62,607 nt of DNA from a virus, in the IMG/VR virus record IMGVR_UViG_3300020197_000020, positions 1-62,607 of that record; one strand, given 5' to 3'. The position numbers were made by a program, and so were the translations under genes. Below, one piece after another: positions 20,394 to 28,000 of the stretch. How positions within the stretch are numbered: the first letter of the stretch is position 1; each line of letters opens with the position of its first letter. A model generated the notes under the pieces. That model was given only the letters and a program-made list of their open reading frames with translations. It made no database searches and had not been told where the DNA came from.

Positions 20394-20672
20394 ATGAAAG
20401 TAAAATATAACAACAAAGATGTTGAATTTACCCCGCTATTACAAGTGTTGCAGGTAAAAAAAGATTTATTATTTGCAGTAGAACCTTTAAAGAAAAAGAT
20501 TAGCGTCGACCCAACTACTACTGCTGCAATAATGTTTAATGTATTAGGGTTTTATGTTCAGTTATTACAAGATAATGAACAAATAGAATTTGTTGCAGAT
20601 GTACAGAGGGAATTAAAAGAAATGATTGAAACAGGTTTTGATAGATTTGATAGAGGTGAGAAGATAAAATAA
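20394..20672 (+). CDS. Hypothetical protein, 92 aa, starts directly after tRNA-Arg
   Basis: A soluble, Val/Leu-rich helical protein (TAAIMFNVLGFYVQLLQDNEQIEFVADVQRELKEMIE). Its ATG is eight bases past the tRNA-Arg discriminator base, so tRNA 3' processing would leave a nearly leaderless mRNA. No family recognised. Confidence 0.6.
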   Translation: MKVKYNNKDVEFTPLLQVLQVKKDLLFAVEPLKKKISVDPTTTAAIMFNVLGFYVQLLQDNEQIEFVADVQRELKEMIETGFDRFDRGEKIK

Positions 20673-20673
20673 C

Positions 20674-20750
20674 ATGCTGGGTAGACCTTTTAGTGCTTTC
20701 GAGTCTTTGGGATAATTAAAGGAAAAGTACGTCAAATTATCCACCAGCAT
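20674..20750 (+). ncRNA. Candidate structured RNA (three-way junction)
   Basis: ATGCTGG (20674-20680) pairs perfectly with CCAGCAT (20744-20750). It encloses a short AGAC/GTCT hairpin (20683-20706) and a perfect eight-pair stem GGATAATT/AATTATCC (20710-20717 with 20735-20742). The element ends three bases before tRNA-Thr. It matches no tRNA model and no RNA family I recognise. The same fold is weaker on the minus strand only through loop changes, so the strand is inferred from context. Confidence 0.45.
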
Positions 20751-20753
20751 TAT

Positions 20754-20834
20754 GCCGGGGTGCCAGAGTGGTCAAATGGACCTGATTTGTAATCAGGCGC
20801 GAAAGCTACGCAGGTTCAAATCCTGTCCCCGGCC
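20754..20834 (+). tRNA. tRNA-Thr (TGT) with an extended variable arm
   Basis: Acceptor GCCGGGG/CCCCGGC is perfect. The D stem is only three pairs (CCA/TGG). The anticodon stem CCTGA/TCAGG encloses loop TTTGTAA, anticodon TGT. The variable region is 12 bases (CGCGAAAGCTAC) instead of 4-5, giving a Ser/Tyr/Leu-like class II body under a Thr anticodon. Identity by anticodon is Thr (ACA). Charging is uncertain. Confidence 0.82.
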
Positions 20835-20838
20835 CATT

Positions 20839-20911
20839 TGCCAGGTGGTGCAATTGGTAGCACAGCAGACTTTGGATCTGCATGTTCTAGGTTCGAGTCC
20901 TAGCCTGGCAG
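20839..20911 (+). tRNA. tRNA-Gln (TTG)
   Basis: Acceptor TGCCAGG/CCTGGCA. The anticodon stem GCAGA/TCTGC has loop CTTTGGA, anticodon TTG. The T arm is CTAGG-TTCGAGT-CCTAG and the discriminator G. It reads CAA. Confidence 0.95.
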
Positions 20912-20974
20912 TGCTATATGGCTCATTTATTATTTTTAGCAATAAATTACTTTAGAATTATTATATACTATTGA

Positions 20975-20982
20975 CATAAATA
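20975..20982 (+). promoter_or_regulatory. Late-type promoter box (CATAAATA), leaderless
   Basis: The box ends exactly six bases before the A of the ATG at 20988. Confidence 0.6.
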
Positions 20983-20987
20983 ATATT

Positions 20988-21206
20988 ATGCCCGTAACAG
21001 TCACAAAAGTAGACACATTTCAAGCAAAATTAAATAGTGCTTTATTCAATCTAACTCAAGCAGATCCAACAACATATCCTGCAGTAACGTCTATGAGAAT
21101 TGATGGTCCAGATACTTCTAATGCATTTACAGGTACAACATTTGAATCGATCACGGCTTACTATATCTTTGATCAGTACGCATTAAGAACTAGAAATTCT
21201 CCGTAA
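20988..21206 (+). CDS. Hypothetical protein, 72 aa
   Basis: A small protein rich in Thr, Ala and Pro (VTKVDTFQAKLNSALFNLTQADPTTY). The composition and the late box suit a minor virion or assembly protein, but there is no family match. Confidence 0.55.
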   Translation: MPVTVTKVDTFQAKLNSALFNLTQADPTTYPAVTSMRIDGPDTSNAFTGTTFESITAYYIFDQYALRTRNSP

Positions 21207-21221
21207 CGCCATTTAAAAACG

Positions 21222-21229
21222 ACTAAATA
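21222..21229 (+). promoter_or_regulatory. Late-type promoter box (ACTAAATA), leaderless
   Basis: The box ends exactly six bases before the A of the ATG at 21235. Confidence 0.6.
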
Positions 21230-21234
21230 TTCTT

Positions 21235-21906
21235 ATGTTTTCAATAGCCGACTTATGGGCTAATACAGAGACTACAAACCATATTGTAGCGTTAGCAATT
21301 GCTTTTATTACGGGTGTATTAAGCCCGATTATAGCCTCCTGGGCTAAGGCAAGATTTTCTTTTAAGAAGGTAGAAATAGAAGAAGAAGAAACAGATGAGA
21401 TTTTAAAAATGTTAAACGCAAATGAATTAGTAGATGAAAGAATAGAAAATATAAGAGCAGATTATGATTTCGATAGAGTGTGGATTGCACAATTTCACAA
21501 CGGTGGTTCTTTTTATCCTTCAGATAAAGTTTTAAATAAATTTCAAAAGTTTAGCTTAACTTATGAGGCATGTAAAAATAATATTTCAAGTGAGTTAAGT
21601 ACAGTGCAAAATGTACCGGTAACTGTCTTTACCTCTATATTAAGAAAAGTTAAAGAAGATGGCTATTTTGGAATTGATAATGTATCTGATGCAGTAGATA
21701 CGAGTATGTCATTAAAGCCGTTTTGGTGTGAACGGGGTGTGAAGAGTTTTGTGATAGTTGCAATAAAAAGTTTAGATAAGAAGTTTTTAGGAATTATGGT
21801 CGTAGATATGGTAACACAGGTTAGACCGTTTTCTGAAGAAATTATTAAAAATCTTATTGTCGAATCCAAAATACTTGGAGGATACTTGGTACGAGAAAAT
21901 ACGTAG
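21235..21906 (+). CDS. Membrane-anchored GAF-like domain protein, 223 aa
   Basis: An N-terminal hydrophobic segment (HIVALAIAFITGVLSPIIASW) is followed by an acidic helix (KVEIEEEETDEILKMLNA). A domain with GAF-like alternation follows: DFDRVWIAQFHNGGSFYPS, then FVIVAIKSLDKKFLGIMVVD, then RPFSEEIIKNLIVESKILG. GAF domains bind small ligands. No catalytic output domain is attached, so a membrane-located sensor or decoy is possible. The GAF call rests on pattern only. Confidence 0.55.
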   Translation: MFSIADLWANTETTNHIVALAIAFITGVLSPIIASWAKARFSFKKVEIEEEETDEILKMLNANELVDERIENIRADYDFDRVWIAQFHNGGSFYPSDKVLNKFQKFSLTYEACKNNISSELSTVQNVPVTVFTSILRKVKEDGYFGIDNVSDAVDTSMSLKPFWCERGVKSFVIVAIKSLDKKFLGIMVVDMVTQVRPFSEEIIKNLIVESKILGGYLVRENT

Positions 21907-21926
21907 ATATAGTTTATAATAAAAGA

Positions 21927-22115
21927 ATGAGGCGTCGTAATTATTTTTACCGAACGCATGAAGAGGATTATAATTCATTGGCCCGGGATGCAGCCGAGCT
22001 TTATGTTTTTAGAAAAAGTTTACTTGAAGCACAATTATGTTCTAAGAGATTAATTTTATTTCTTGTAACCAGTGGGCTAATTAGTATCTCACTTCTACTT
22101 ACATTAATGTTTTAA
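21927..22115 (+). CDS. Small C-terminally anchored membrane protein, 62 aa
   Basis: A basic, aromatic N-terminus (MRRRNYFYRTHEEDYN), a helical middle and a C-terminal hydrophobic segment (LILFLVTSGLISISLLLTLMF). This is typical of a tail-anchored membrane protein. It shares a base overlap with the next gene. Function unknown. Confidence 0.6.
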   Translation: MRRRNYFYRTHEEDYNSLARDAAELYVFRKSLLEAQLCSKRLILFLVTSGLISISLLLTLMF

Positions 22116-22384
22116 TGCATGTTTTACTTCGTCTAAAAATTGAGGAGAAAAGTAACAATTGCCCCTATACTCCTCAATCGGTGAGTGATATCACTGAATC
22201 TATTAAAGAGGCCGTATTAAGACTTAAGATTAAAAACCCTCTTTTTGAGACGCTAGTCAAATTAGAAAAAAATAAAGTCACATATTGTCAGTTTAAAATG
22301 TCACCGACTGTGTGGAGATTTTTTCTCGCAGCCTTCGGTTCAGTTGAGACTATTGAAAGAGACTACGAAATATATTTAGTTTAA
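22115..22384 (+). CDS. Hypothetical protein, 89 aa
   Basis: Starts within the stop of the membrane protein (TAATG) and is probably co-translated with it. Predicted helix (VSDITESIKEAVLRLKIKN), then strands and an amphipathic end. No family recognised. Confidence 0.6.
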   Translation: MHVLLRLKIEEKSNNCPYTPQSVSDITESIKEAVLRLKIKNPLFETLVKLEKNKVTYCQFKMSPTVWRFFLAAFGSVETIERDYEIYLV

Positions 22385-22421
22385 CCTTGCTTTTTCGTTT
22401 CATAACTTATAATATAACCAG

Positions 22422-22580
22422 ATGAGAGAGCTAATTGTACAAATCTTTTTTCTTGGAATTGCGATTGGTTTTTCTTTATATTTTTATTATGCTTGGCAAA
22501 TTTCTAAAAAAGACGATCTTTCTTCTACCCGTAGTAGGAAAAGTGGTGGAGGCGCTAAAAAGCGTTCCAACAAAAAGTGA
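22422..22580 (+). CDS. Small membrane protein with basic tail, 52 aa
   Basis: A hydrophobic N-terminal helix (LIVQIFFLGIAIGFSLYFYYAW) is followed by a strongly basic, Ser/Gly-rich tail (TRSRKSGGGAKKRSNKK). A TATAAT box sits about 11 bases upstream. The longer overlapping frame through the tRNA is rejected. Function unknown. Confidence 0.5.
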   Translation: MRELIVQIFFLGIAIGFSLYFYYAWQISKKDDLSSTRSRKSGGGAKKRSNKK

Positions 22581-22584
22581 GGTT

Positions 22585-22622
22585 TGGGGTTATCCTTTTT
22601 TCTTTTATGAAAGAAAACCCCG
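22585..22622 (+). terminator. Hairpin after the small membrane-protein gene
   Basis: GGGGTT and AACCCC can pair around an inner TTTTCTTT/AAAGAAAA stem. It lies between 22422-22580 and the tRNA. Terminator strength is uncertain because the following T run is interrupted. Confidence 0.4.
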
Positions 22623-22651
22623 CTTATTTTCGAATATGATACCGGGCATTT

Positions 22652-22742
22652 GGCCCGGTAGTTTAATGGTAAAACAGCAGACTTATACTCTGTATTATCG
22701 CCAGATTAGCGTAAAATGTAGGTTCGACTCCTACCCGGGCTA
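22652..22742 (+). tRNA. tRNA-Ile (TAT) with a 24-base variable region
   Basis: Acceptor GGCCCGG pairs with CCGGGCT (first pair G-U). The D arm GTTT-AATGGTA-AAAC is class I. The anticodon stem GCAGA/TCTGT holds loop CTTATAC, anticodon TAT. The T arm is GTAGG-TTCGACT-CCTAC. Between anticodon stem and T arm lie 24 bases with a CGC/GCG hairpin, far longer than any normal Ile variable loop. It would read AUA. Confidence 0.75.
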
Positions 22743-22746
22743 GTGT

Positions 22747-23541
22747 ATGATTATAGATTGCTTTACATACAATAATGAAGAGGAGATGCTCAATTTTAGA
22801 CTTCATGAATTAAATCACGTAGTAGACAAATTTGTTTTATTGGAAAGCCCTTACTACCATCAAGGCGGTTTAAAACAGAATACCTTTGAAAAGCATAAAG
22901 TGAAGTTTATACAATTTAAAAATAAGATTGTACATATCGTTCATACTGCCAAGCCTCATCCCAATCCCTGGATTAATGAAAAGAATTTAAGAAATGTTGC
23001 TACAACCGGTTTAAAGTATATTAAACCGAGTTCTACTGATTATGTAGGTATATCAGATATTGATGAGATACCTGACCCTCTTGCTCTTGAAAAGTTAAAA
23101 GAGATAAAGCCTAAGATTTTACTTGGTTTTATGCATAATTTTTATTACTATAATATTAATTGTAGGAAGAGAAATAAGTGGTTTGGTTCTGTATTTGGAG
23201 ATTTAGATAGTATATATTACCATTTTAATAATGATTTTAATGAGCTAAGACATGCATTAAAACGGGGAGATTCAAATTTAAAAGTGGCGGGGCTCAAAAC
23301 ATTTTCTGCAGGGGGTTGGCATTTTTCTTATTTTGGTACTTTAGATAAAATAATAGAGAAATTAGAAAGCTTTACTCATTCTGAATATAATAAATCTGAG
23401 TATAAGAACAAAGACAATATTATAAAGGCTATTAGAGAAGGTAAAGATTTGTTTAACCGGGGTGGAAATGAAGATTTGAATATAATAACAGAAACTTACC
23501 TTCCAAAGTACACTAATTTGTTGCCAAATATATTTGTATAA
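22747..23541 (+). CDS. GT17-type glycosyltransferase (N-acetylglucosaminyltransferase-like)
   Basis: This 264-residue protein shows the family-17 signature in order: IIDCFTYNNEEEMLNFRLHEL, then VVDKFVLLES, then DYVGISDIDEIPD (DXD-type metal site), then GGWHFSYFG and the C-terminal SFTHSEYNK. Family 17 includes beta-1,4-N-acetylglucosaminyltransferases and many phage and bacterial relatives of unknown acceptor. No membrane segment. The ATG is four bases after the tRNA-Ile 3' end, so tRNA processing would free its mRNA. Confidence 0.88.
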   Translation: MIIDCFTYNNEEEMLNFRLHELNHVVDKFVLLESPYYHQGGLKQNTFEKHKVKFIQFKNKIVHIVHTAKPHPNPWINEKNLRNVATTGLKYIKPSSTDYVGISDIDEIPDPLALEKLKEIKPKILLGFMHNFYYYNINCRKRNKWFGSVFGDLDSIYYHFNNDFNELRHALKRGDSNLKVAGLKTFSAGGWHFSYFGTLDKIIEKLESFTHSEYNKSEYKNKDNIIKAIREGKDLFNRGGNEDLNIITETYLPKYTNLLPNIFV

Positions 23542-23578
23542 ACAGTTGATAACTGAATTTTTATTATAAAATTAAACT

Positions 23579-23725
23579 ATGGCCGGTAAAGGAAGTAAGC
23601 CAAGAAATTGTTTTAGCAAGGAGTTTAAAAGAAACTTCGACGATATAAACTGGGTAACTAAAGAAGGTAAAGAGATTAGAAACTATAAAGAAAAGAAAGG
23701 GAAGAAAATTTACAAATACCCATGA
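23579..23725 (+). CDS. Small basic conserved phage protein, 48 aa
   Basis: MAGKGSKPRNCFSKEFKRNFD at the start and INWVTKEGKEIRN recall a tiny phage protein type seen in many genomes (GKGSK.R......Y..N.D.I.W). It is strongly basic with one Cys. It overlaps the next gene by four bases. Function unknown. Confidence 0.6.
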   Translation: MAGKGSKPRNCFSKEFKRNFDDINWVTKEGKEIRNYKEKKGKKIYKYP

Positions 23726-24012
23726 AATTTGACGTTGAAGAGCTTATTGGAAAATTGGAGGTGTTAAATAATACCTACCTTTGGTCAATTCAAGAGGCTA
23801 AAAAAATTGTTGAGGAGACGGAGAAGCTTATTAGCTCTAAAGACCCTAACAGATTTTCTAAAATAGATAAGCTTAGAAATAAATTTTTAGAGCTTCAAAC
23901 CCGTCATATTAACGATAAAACATATTACAATAAGCTTATAGCACAATCTCGGTCTTACTTCCTGAAGAAGTATAATACTGACATAATTAAACTACTAGGA
24001 GATGAGGAATGA
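23722..24012 (+). CDS. Hypothetical helical protein, 96 aa
   Basis: Almost entirely amphipathic helix (EELIGKLEVLNNTYLWSIQEAKKIVEETEKL, then KIDKLRNKFLELQTRHI), with coiled-coil character. It overlaps both neighbours by four bases. Function unknown. Confidence 0.6.
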   Translation: MKFDVEELIGKLEVLNNTYLWSIQEAKKIVEETEKLISSKDPNRFSKIDKLRNKFLELQTRHINDKTYYNKLIAQSRSYFLKKYNTDIIKLLGDEE

Positions 24013-24191
24013 GAAAGCTGAGTAAAAAAGAAATTAGAAGATTAGAAGAAGAAGGTAGATTGCGTGATTTAGTAGAGATTTGGGTTGACCGTCACAATCA
24101 TAAACTCGAACTTCTTCGTACTTTTACCAGTCTTGTTGCAGCTATAGCATCTTCTGTTGTCCTATTAAAATTACTTCATATTATAAATTGA
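24009..24191 (+). CDS. Small tail-anchored membrane protein, 60 aa
   Basis: A charged helical N-terminus (KLSKKEIRRLEEEGRLRDL) and a C-terminal hydrophobic helix (FTSLVAAIASSVVLLKLLHII). It overlaps the preceding and following genes by four bases each. Function unknown. Confidence 0.6.
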   Translation: MRKLSKKEIRRLEEEGRLRDLVEIWVDRHNHKLELLRTFTSLVAAIASSVVLLKLLHIIN

Positions 24192-24589
24192 AAGTCTTCA
24201 ATAAGATTAAAGAAGTAAGTTATGCTCTTTTAAATGAGCATCCTAGTTCTCATAGATGTCGTCATTTTAGTTTTATATTGGATGGTAATAAGATACTAAA
24301 AATAGGGTTTAATAGAAGCAAAACCCATCCTAGGAACCTTCTTTATAATTATAAAAATAGACGAGGTGAATTTATGGCCGATCAAATTGGTATACATAGT
24401 GAGATGGATGCGGTTATTAAGTTAGGGGCGACTGATTGTTCTGGATTATCAATTGTTAATACTAGAATTAATAGAAATAATGAGCTAGATATGAGCAAAC
24501 CTTGTAGCGGTTGTTTACATATGTTAAGAAGTTTAAATTTTAACAATATCTATTATTTTGATTATAGTAAGCTTTTCAAAAAACTTTAA
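24188..24589 (+). CDS. Cytidine-deaminase-fold zinc deaminase, TTG start, 133 aa
   Basis: IGIHSEMDAV supplies the zinc His and catalytic Glu (H-S-E), and KPCSGCLHML the two zinc cysteines (PCxxC), the hallmarks of the cytidine deaminase superfamily. Between them, CSGLSIVNTRINRNNE is unlike dCMP deaminase or CDA. The first half (HRCRHFSFILDGNKILKIGFN) resembles phage members without known substrate. It may act on free nucleotides, DNA or RNA. The TTG start is set by four-base overlap with the preceding gene. Confidence 0.72.
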   Translation: MKVFNKIKEVSYALLNEHPSSHRCRHFSFILDGNKILKIGFNRSKTHPRNLLYNYKNRRGEFMADQIGIHSEMDAVIKLGATDCSGLSIVNTRINRNNELDMSKPCSGCLHMLRSLNFNNIYYFDYSKLFKKL

Positions 24590-24592
24590 TAG

Positions 24593-25063
24593 TTAATCTT
24601 CGCCAGTAATTAAAGGTGCCGGCTTTACATTTGGATCTATGGGTGCGGCTGTTTTATGTGATAATGATTCGTCACTGTTTTCTTGTGCTCCTGTTACTGA
24701 TGTTTCTTGCAAGTCCCATTTAAGTGTATTAGAGTTCCATGAATAATGACTAACGTCATCTGGTATAGGTAATATATGTTCCCACTTACATGTTTCTTTA
24801 TTTAAAACTAAATCTCGATGAGGTTTAGGAGGTATAAATGCATCCAAAGATTCATCATATGAATCTCCAATAGCAGCAAATTTTTTTCTAATAATATTAT
24901 TATAGCTAGTTTTAATCCATTTTTCCCCGCCAAAATTATCTCTACAGAATTTTTTACCTATTTCTTCATTTTCTTTATTTGTATTATCTATAGTATCTTT
25001 ATCGGCTATAGCCAAAACTCTAACTACAATATTTTCTTTATTAATTTCTGCGTAGTGTGCCAT
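24593..25063 (-). CDS. Virion/tail-fibre-associated protein, 156 aa
   Basis: The pattern MAHYAEINKENIVVRVLAIAD, then FGGEKWIKTSYNN, then AAIGDSYDESLDAFIPPKPH and WEHILPIP recalls a protein of marine T4-like phages located next to tail fibres (MAHYA.....V..V......W..TSYN....N.A.IG..YD...DAFIPPKP). It is probably a virion or fibre assembly protein. It is the last gene of the adhesin operon. Confidence 0.7.
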   Translation of the reverse strand: MAHYAEINKENIVVRVLAIADKDTIDNTNKENEEIGKKFCRDNFGGEKWIKTSYNNIIRKKFAAIGDSYDESLDAFIPPKPHRDLVLNKETCKWEHILPIPDDVSHYSWNSNTLKWDLQETSVTGAQENSDESLSHKTAAPIDPNVKPAPLITGED

Positions 25064-25064
25064 A

Positions 25065-28000
25065 TTATCTCACAAATATATTTACAAATTGTATAGCATG
25101 ACATTCAGTGCCTGCCTGAAACCCGGGGCCACATATAGATGCACCAGTACTAAACCCTGTCCAACCTTGATGACCACTCCAATTCCACGTAAACATTCTG
25201 TTTGAGTCATTACTTAATCCGTTAGTTAGGGTATCTGGCCAAAGTGCATTATTATAGGTATAGATTGGCGATCCACCTGCCCATAAATTTGGGTATCTAG
25301 AATATGTTAGTGGTAAGATAGCTATTGTTGTTGAGTCTGGAGCACGACCAACTGGATTATTAAAACTAAATCCACAGTTATTTGGATTGTTTAGTACAGA
25401 TTGATCTTTTTCCGATAAAATTGGACAAAAATCAGCCCATCCAAATACGTATCTACTCCCCGGACTTCTTAGATAAAAACTATCATTAAGCTGTACTCGG
25501 TTAATAATCATTTCCATATTATTCCAAGTATCTTCACCTTTAATACCGTGAATTACACCCGAAGGTAAATAACGAGGAACAAAATTACTAGTTACAGCAG
25601 CAAGGTTGGCTTGTCTCAAGCCTTCTTTATAGTTTCCGCCCCCAGCATTTGCAAACCATTGTGTGTGCCATTTTACTGTAACGCTGCTCCCGGCGCCCTC
25701 TCTTCCAACAGCAACTAACACCCATCCACCTCCAAAACTTGTCATGTCACAATAAATTGACGTGGGCTCTCCGTCAACCCATAAGAAATAATCTCCACTT
25801 GGAGCCCCTGGTCTAGCTGCTAAAATTTCCCTTGCATTATTTGCAGGATTTTCAATAGTACCAAGAAGTCCTCTGCTCTTATTATTAGTATACTTATACC
25901 TTACAATCACTATACCCTTTCCACCGTTTCCACCCGTACTATAAGCGTGCGTCCCTCCACCGCCACCACCGCCTGTATTTGCTGCACCATTTCCCCCCCG
26001 TATACTAGATCCACTGTACCCGGCCTCACCAGAACTATCCCACATCCACCTCCAGTTAGAGTTAGGGCTTGAGTAATTTATCTGACTGCTTCCGCTTTGT
26101 CCACCTGCTCCACCCTGGCTACCATAACTATCATCATACCTACTCCCTCCACCGCCTCCGCCCATTCCTGCAGGCCCAGATCCCGGTCCAGTATAGTTTG
26201 CCGCTCCTCCTCCACCTCCAAAACATTTCTCAATTCCTAGAATATAAGAATAATACCCATCCCCCCCTATACCAGACTGAATACTCGCTCGACCATTTGC
26301 AAGTGAATTTCCATCAGTGGTAGGAGAATTAAAAGATGCTCCCCCACCAGAACCTCCATAATAATCTACTGTACCTGCAGAAGCCCCTCCAGAAGTACCC
26401 TGACCGGCAATATTTTTACCCCCATATCTTATACCCACTACATTATGGGTGGCAGAGGCCCCTCCCCCGGAACCACCTCTAGTTGGATTTGGACCAATAT
26501 ATCTTTCCCCGCTTGTCCCGGTAGATCTATAATGCCCGCTTTGAGCGCCGCCACCCCCTCTTGCCTGTATAATTTGTTGATTAGAATTTATAAATTGCCA
26601 TGTACCAGGGGTTAGAAACTCGTGAATTGTATATTGAACACCCCCTATAACTCTTTGATATATCCTATCACCACCGTGTGCACGCTGTACACCCTGATAT
26701 CTCACTACAACAATACCAGAACCACCAAATCCTCCTCTATTATTTGAGTTATAATGTGCACTTCCTCCACCACCACCTCCGGTGTTTTCCCCTGCATCAC
26801 CTCCGGGTGTATTACCACCATCTCCCCCACCTGGACTACCAACATTATATGCAGAGCCACCACCCTGGCCGCGCAAACCGCCCCCAGAGCCCCCACCTCC
26901 TCCGCCTATACCACCGTTTCCTGATTCTCTTGAATGTCCAGCGCCGCCTCCTCCTCCGGCCCAATAATAATTATCACCTGTTATGTTATTTAAGATGCCA
27001 GGGCCTCCATCTGATCTAGCTGTGGAATCAACGCCTTGACCGCCTGCACCTCCTCCTCCACCAGAATAATACTGAGGTCCACCACGACCACCTCTAAATC
27101 CTTGACCTGCGGTCCCAGCGCCTCCATCTCTAAAAGAAGCACTACCATCACTGTACCCAGAAGCCCCTCCACCAGATCCTCCGGCACATCCTGCTGGGCC
27201 AGGATTATACTGGTAATATGAACTACCTCCCCGGCCACCCCCTATAGCAGTAAAAGTAGCAAATTGTGAGTTGCCCCCGTTACCAGCGGCAATATTAAAC
27301 TGATGGGTAGAACTTTGTTGGAATGTACCGCCTGCAGGTGCACCAGCACCCCCTGCTCCTACTACAACAGTATACGATTGACCAGCTATAATCGGTAATG
27401 TACCAGATAATACTCCACCGCCTCCGCCTCCACCACCCATATCCATACCTCCACCGCCACCACCTGCTACAACCAGATAGTCTACGCTAGTTACATTAGT
27501 TTGACCAGCAGACAGAGGGGTTGTAAGATAGAGAAAAGAATCACCCCCAACACTACCTGTAGGAGGAGGGCCGTTATAAGGGCCAGGTGAACCGGCTCCA
27601 CCGGCTCCTACAACTACTGTACAATTACCTGTTAAAACAGTAGCACATTGATTTTCAATAACTCCACCGCCTCCGCCTCCACCACCCATATCCATACCTC
27701 CACCACCTCCACCTGCTACCACTGTATACCAAATTTTATTTCCTCTAGAAGGATCAGTACCTAATTGTGTGATATTAAAAGTACCTGAATTTTCAAATAC
27801 ATGTACTCTATTATCTCCAATATCATATATAACATCACCCCCGGTGGCAATCATTCCTTGAGGGAAAGTAATTCCTGATGTTATTGTCAATCTACTTCTA
27901 TTAGGTAGTTCTTCTACTGTACACTCCCCTTGAATGGTTCTATTTCTAGCTGTTGCTCCATCTAAATTATCTCCATAACCATTTACCCACCAATTAGTTG

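Noticed and set aside
20752-20955. 67-codon frame across tRNA-Thr and tRNA-Gln
   Set aside because: It is a translation of two tRNA genes.
20971-20976. TTGACA as a sigma70 -35 box for 20988
   Set aside because: It lies too close to the start codon for a -10 box at normal spacing; the overlapping CATAAATA late box explains the start better.
22652-22742. Group I intron in tRNA-Ile
   Set aside because: The extra sequence is 24 bases in the variable region, not in the anticodon loop, and is too short for an intron.
22435-22743. 102-codon frame starting before tRNA-Ile
   Set aside because: It passes through the tRNA gene and overlaps the better-supported small membrane-protein gene 22422-22580 in another frame.
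26069-27238. Several plus- and minus-strand frames with Pro/His/Leu or Val-rich peptides
   Set aside because: They are shadows of the glycine-codon repeats of the giant adhesin.
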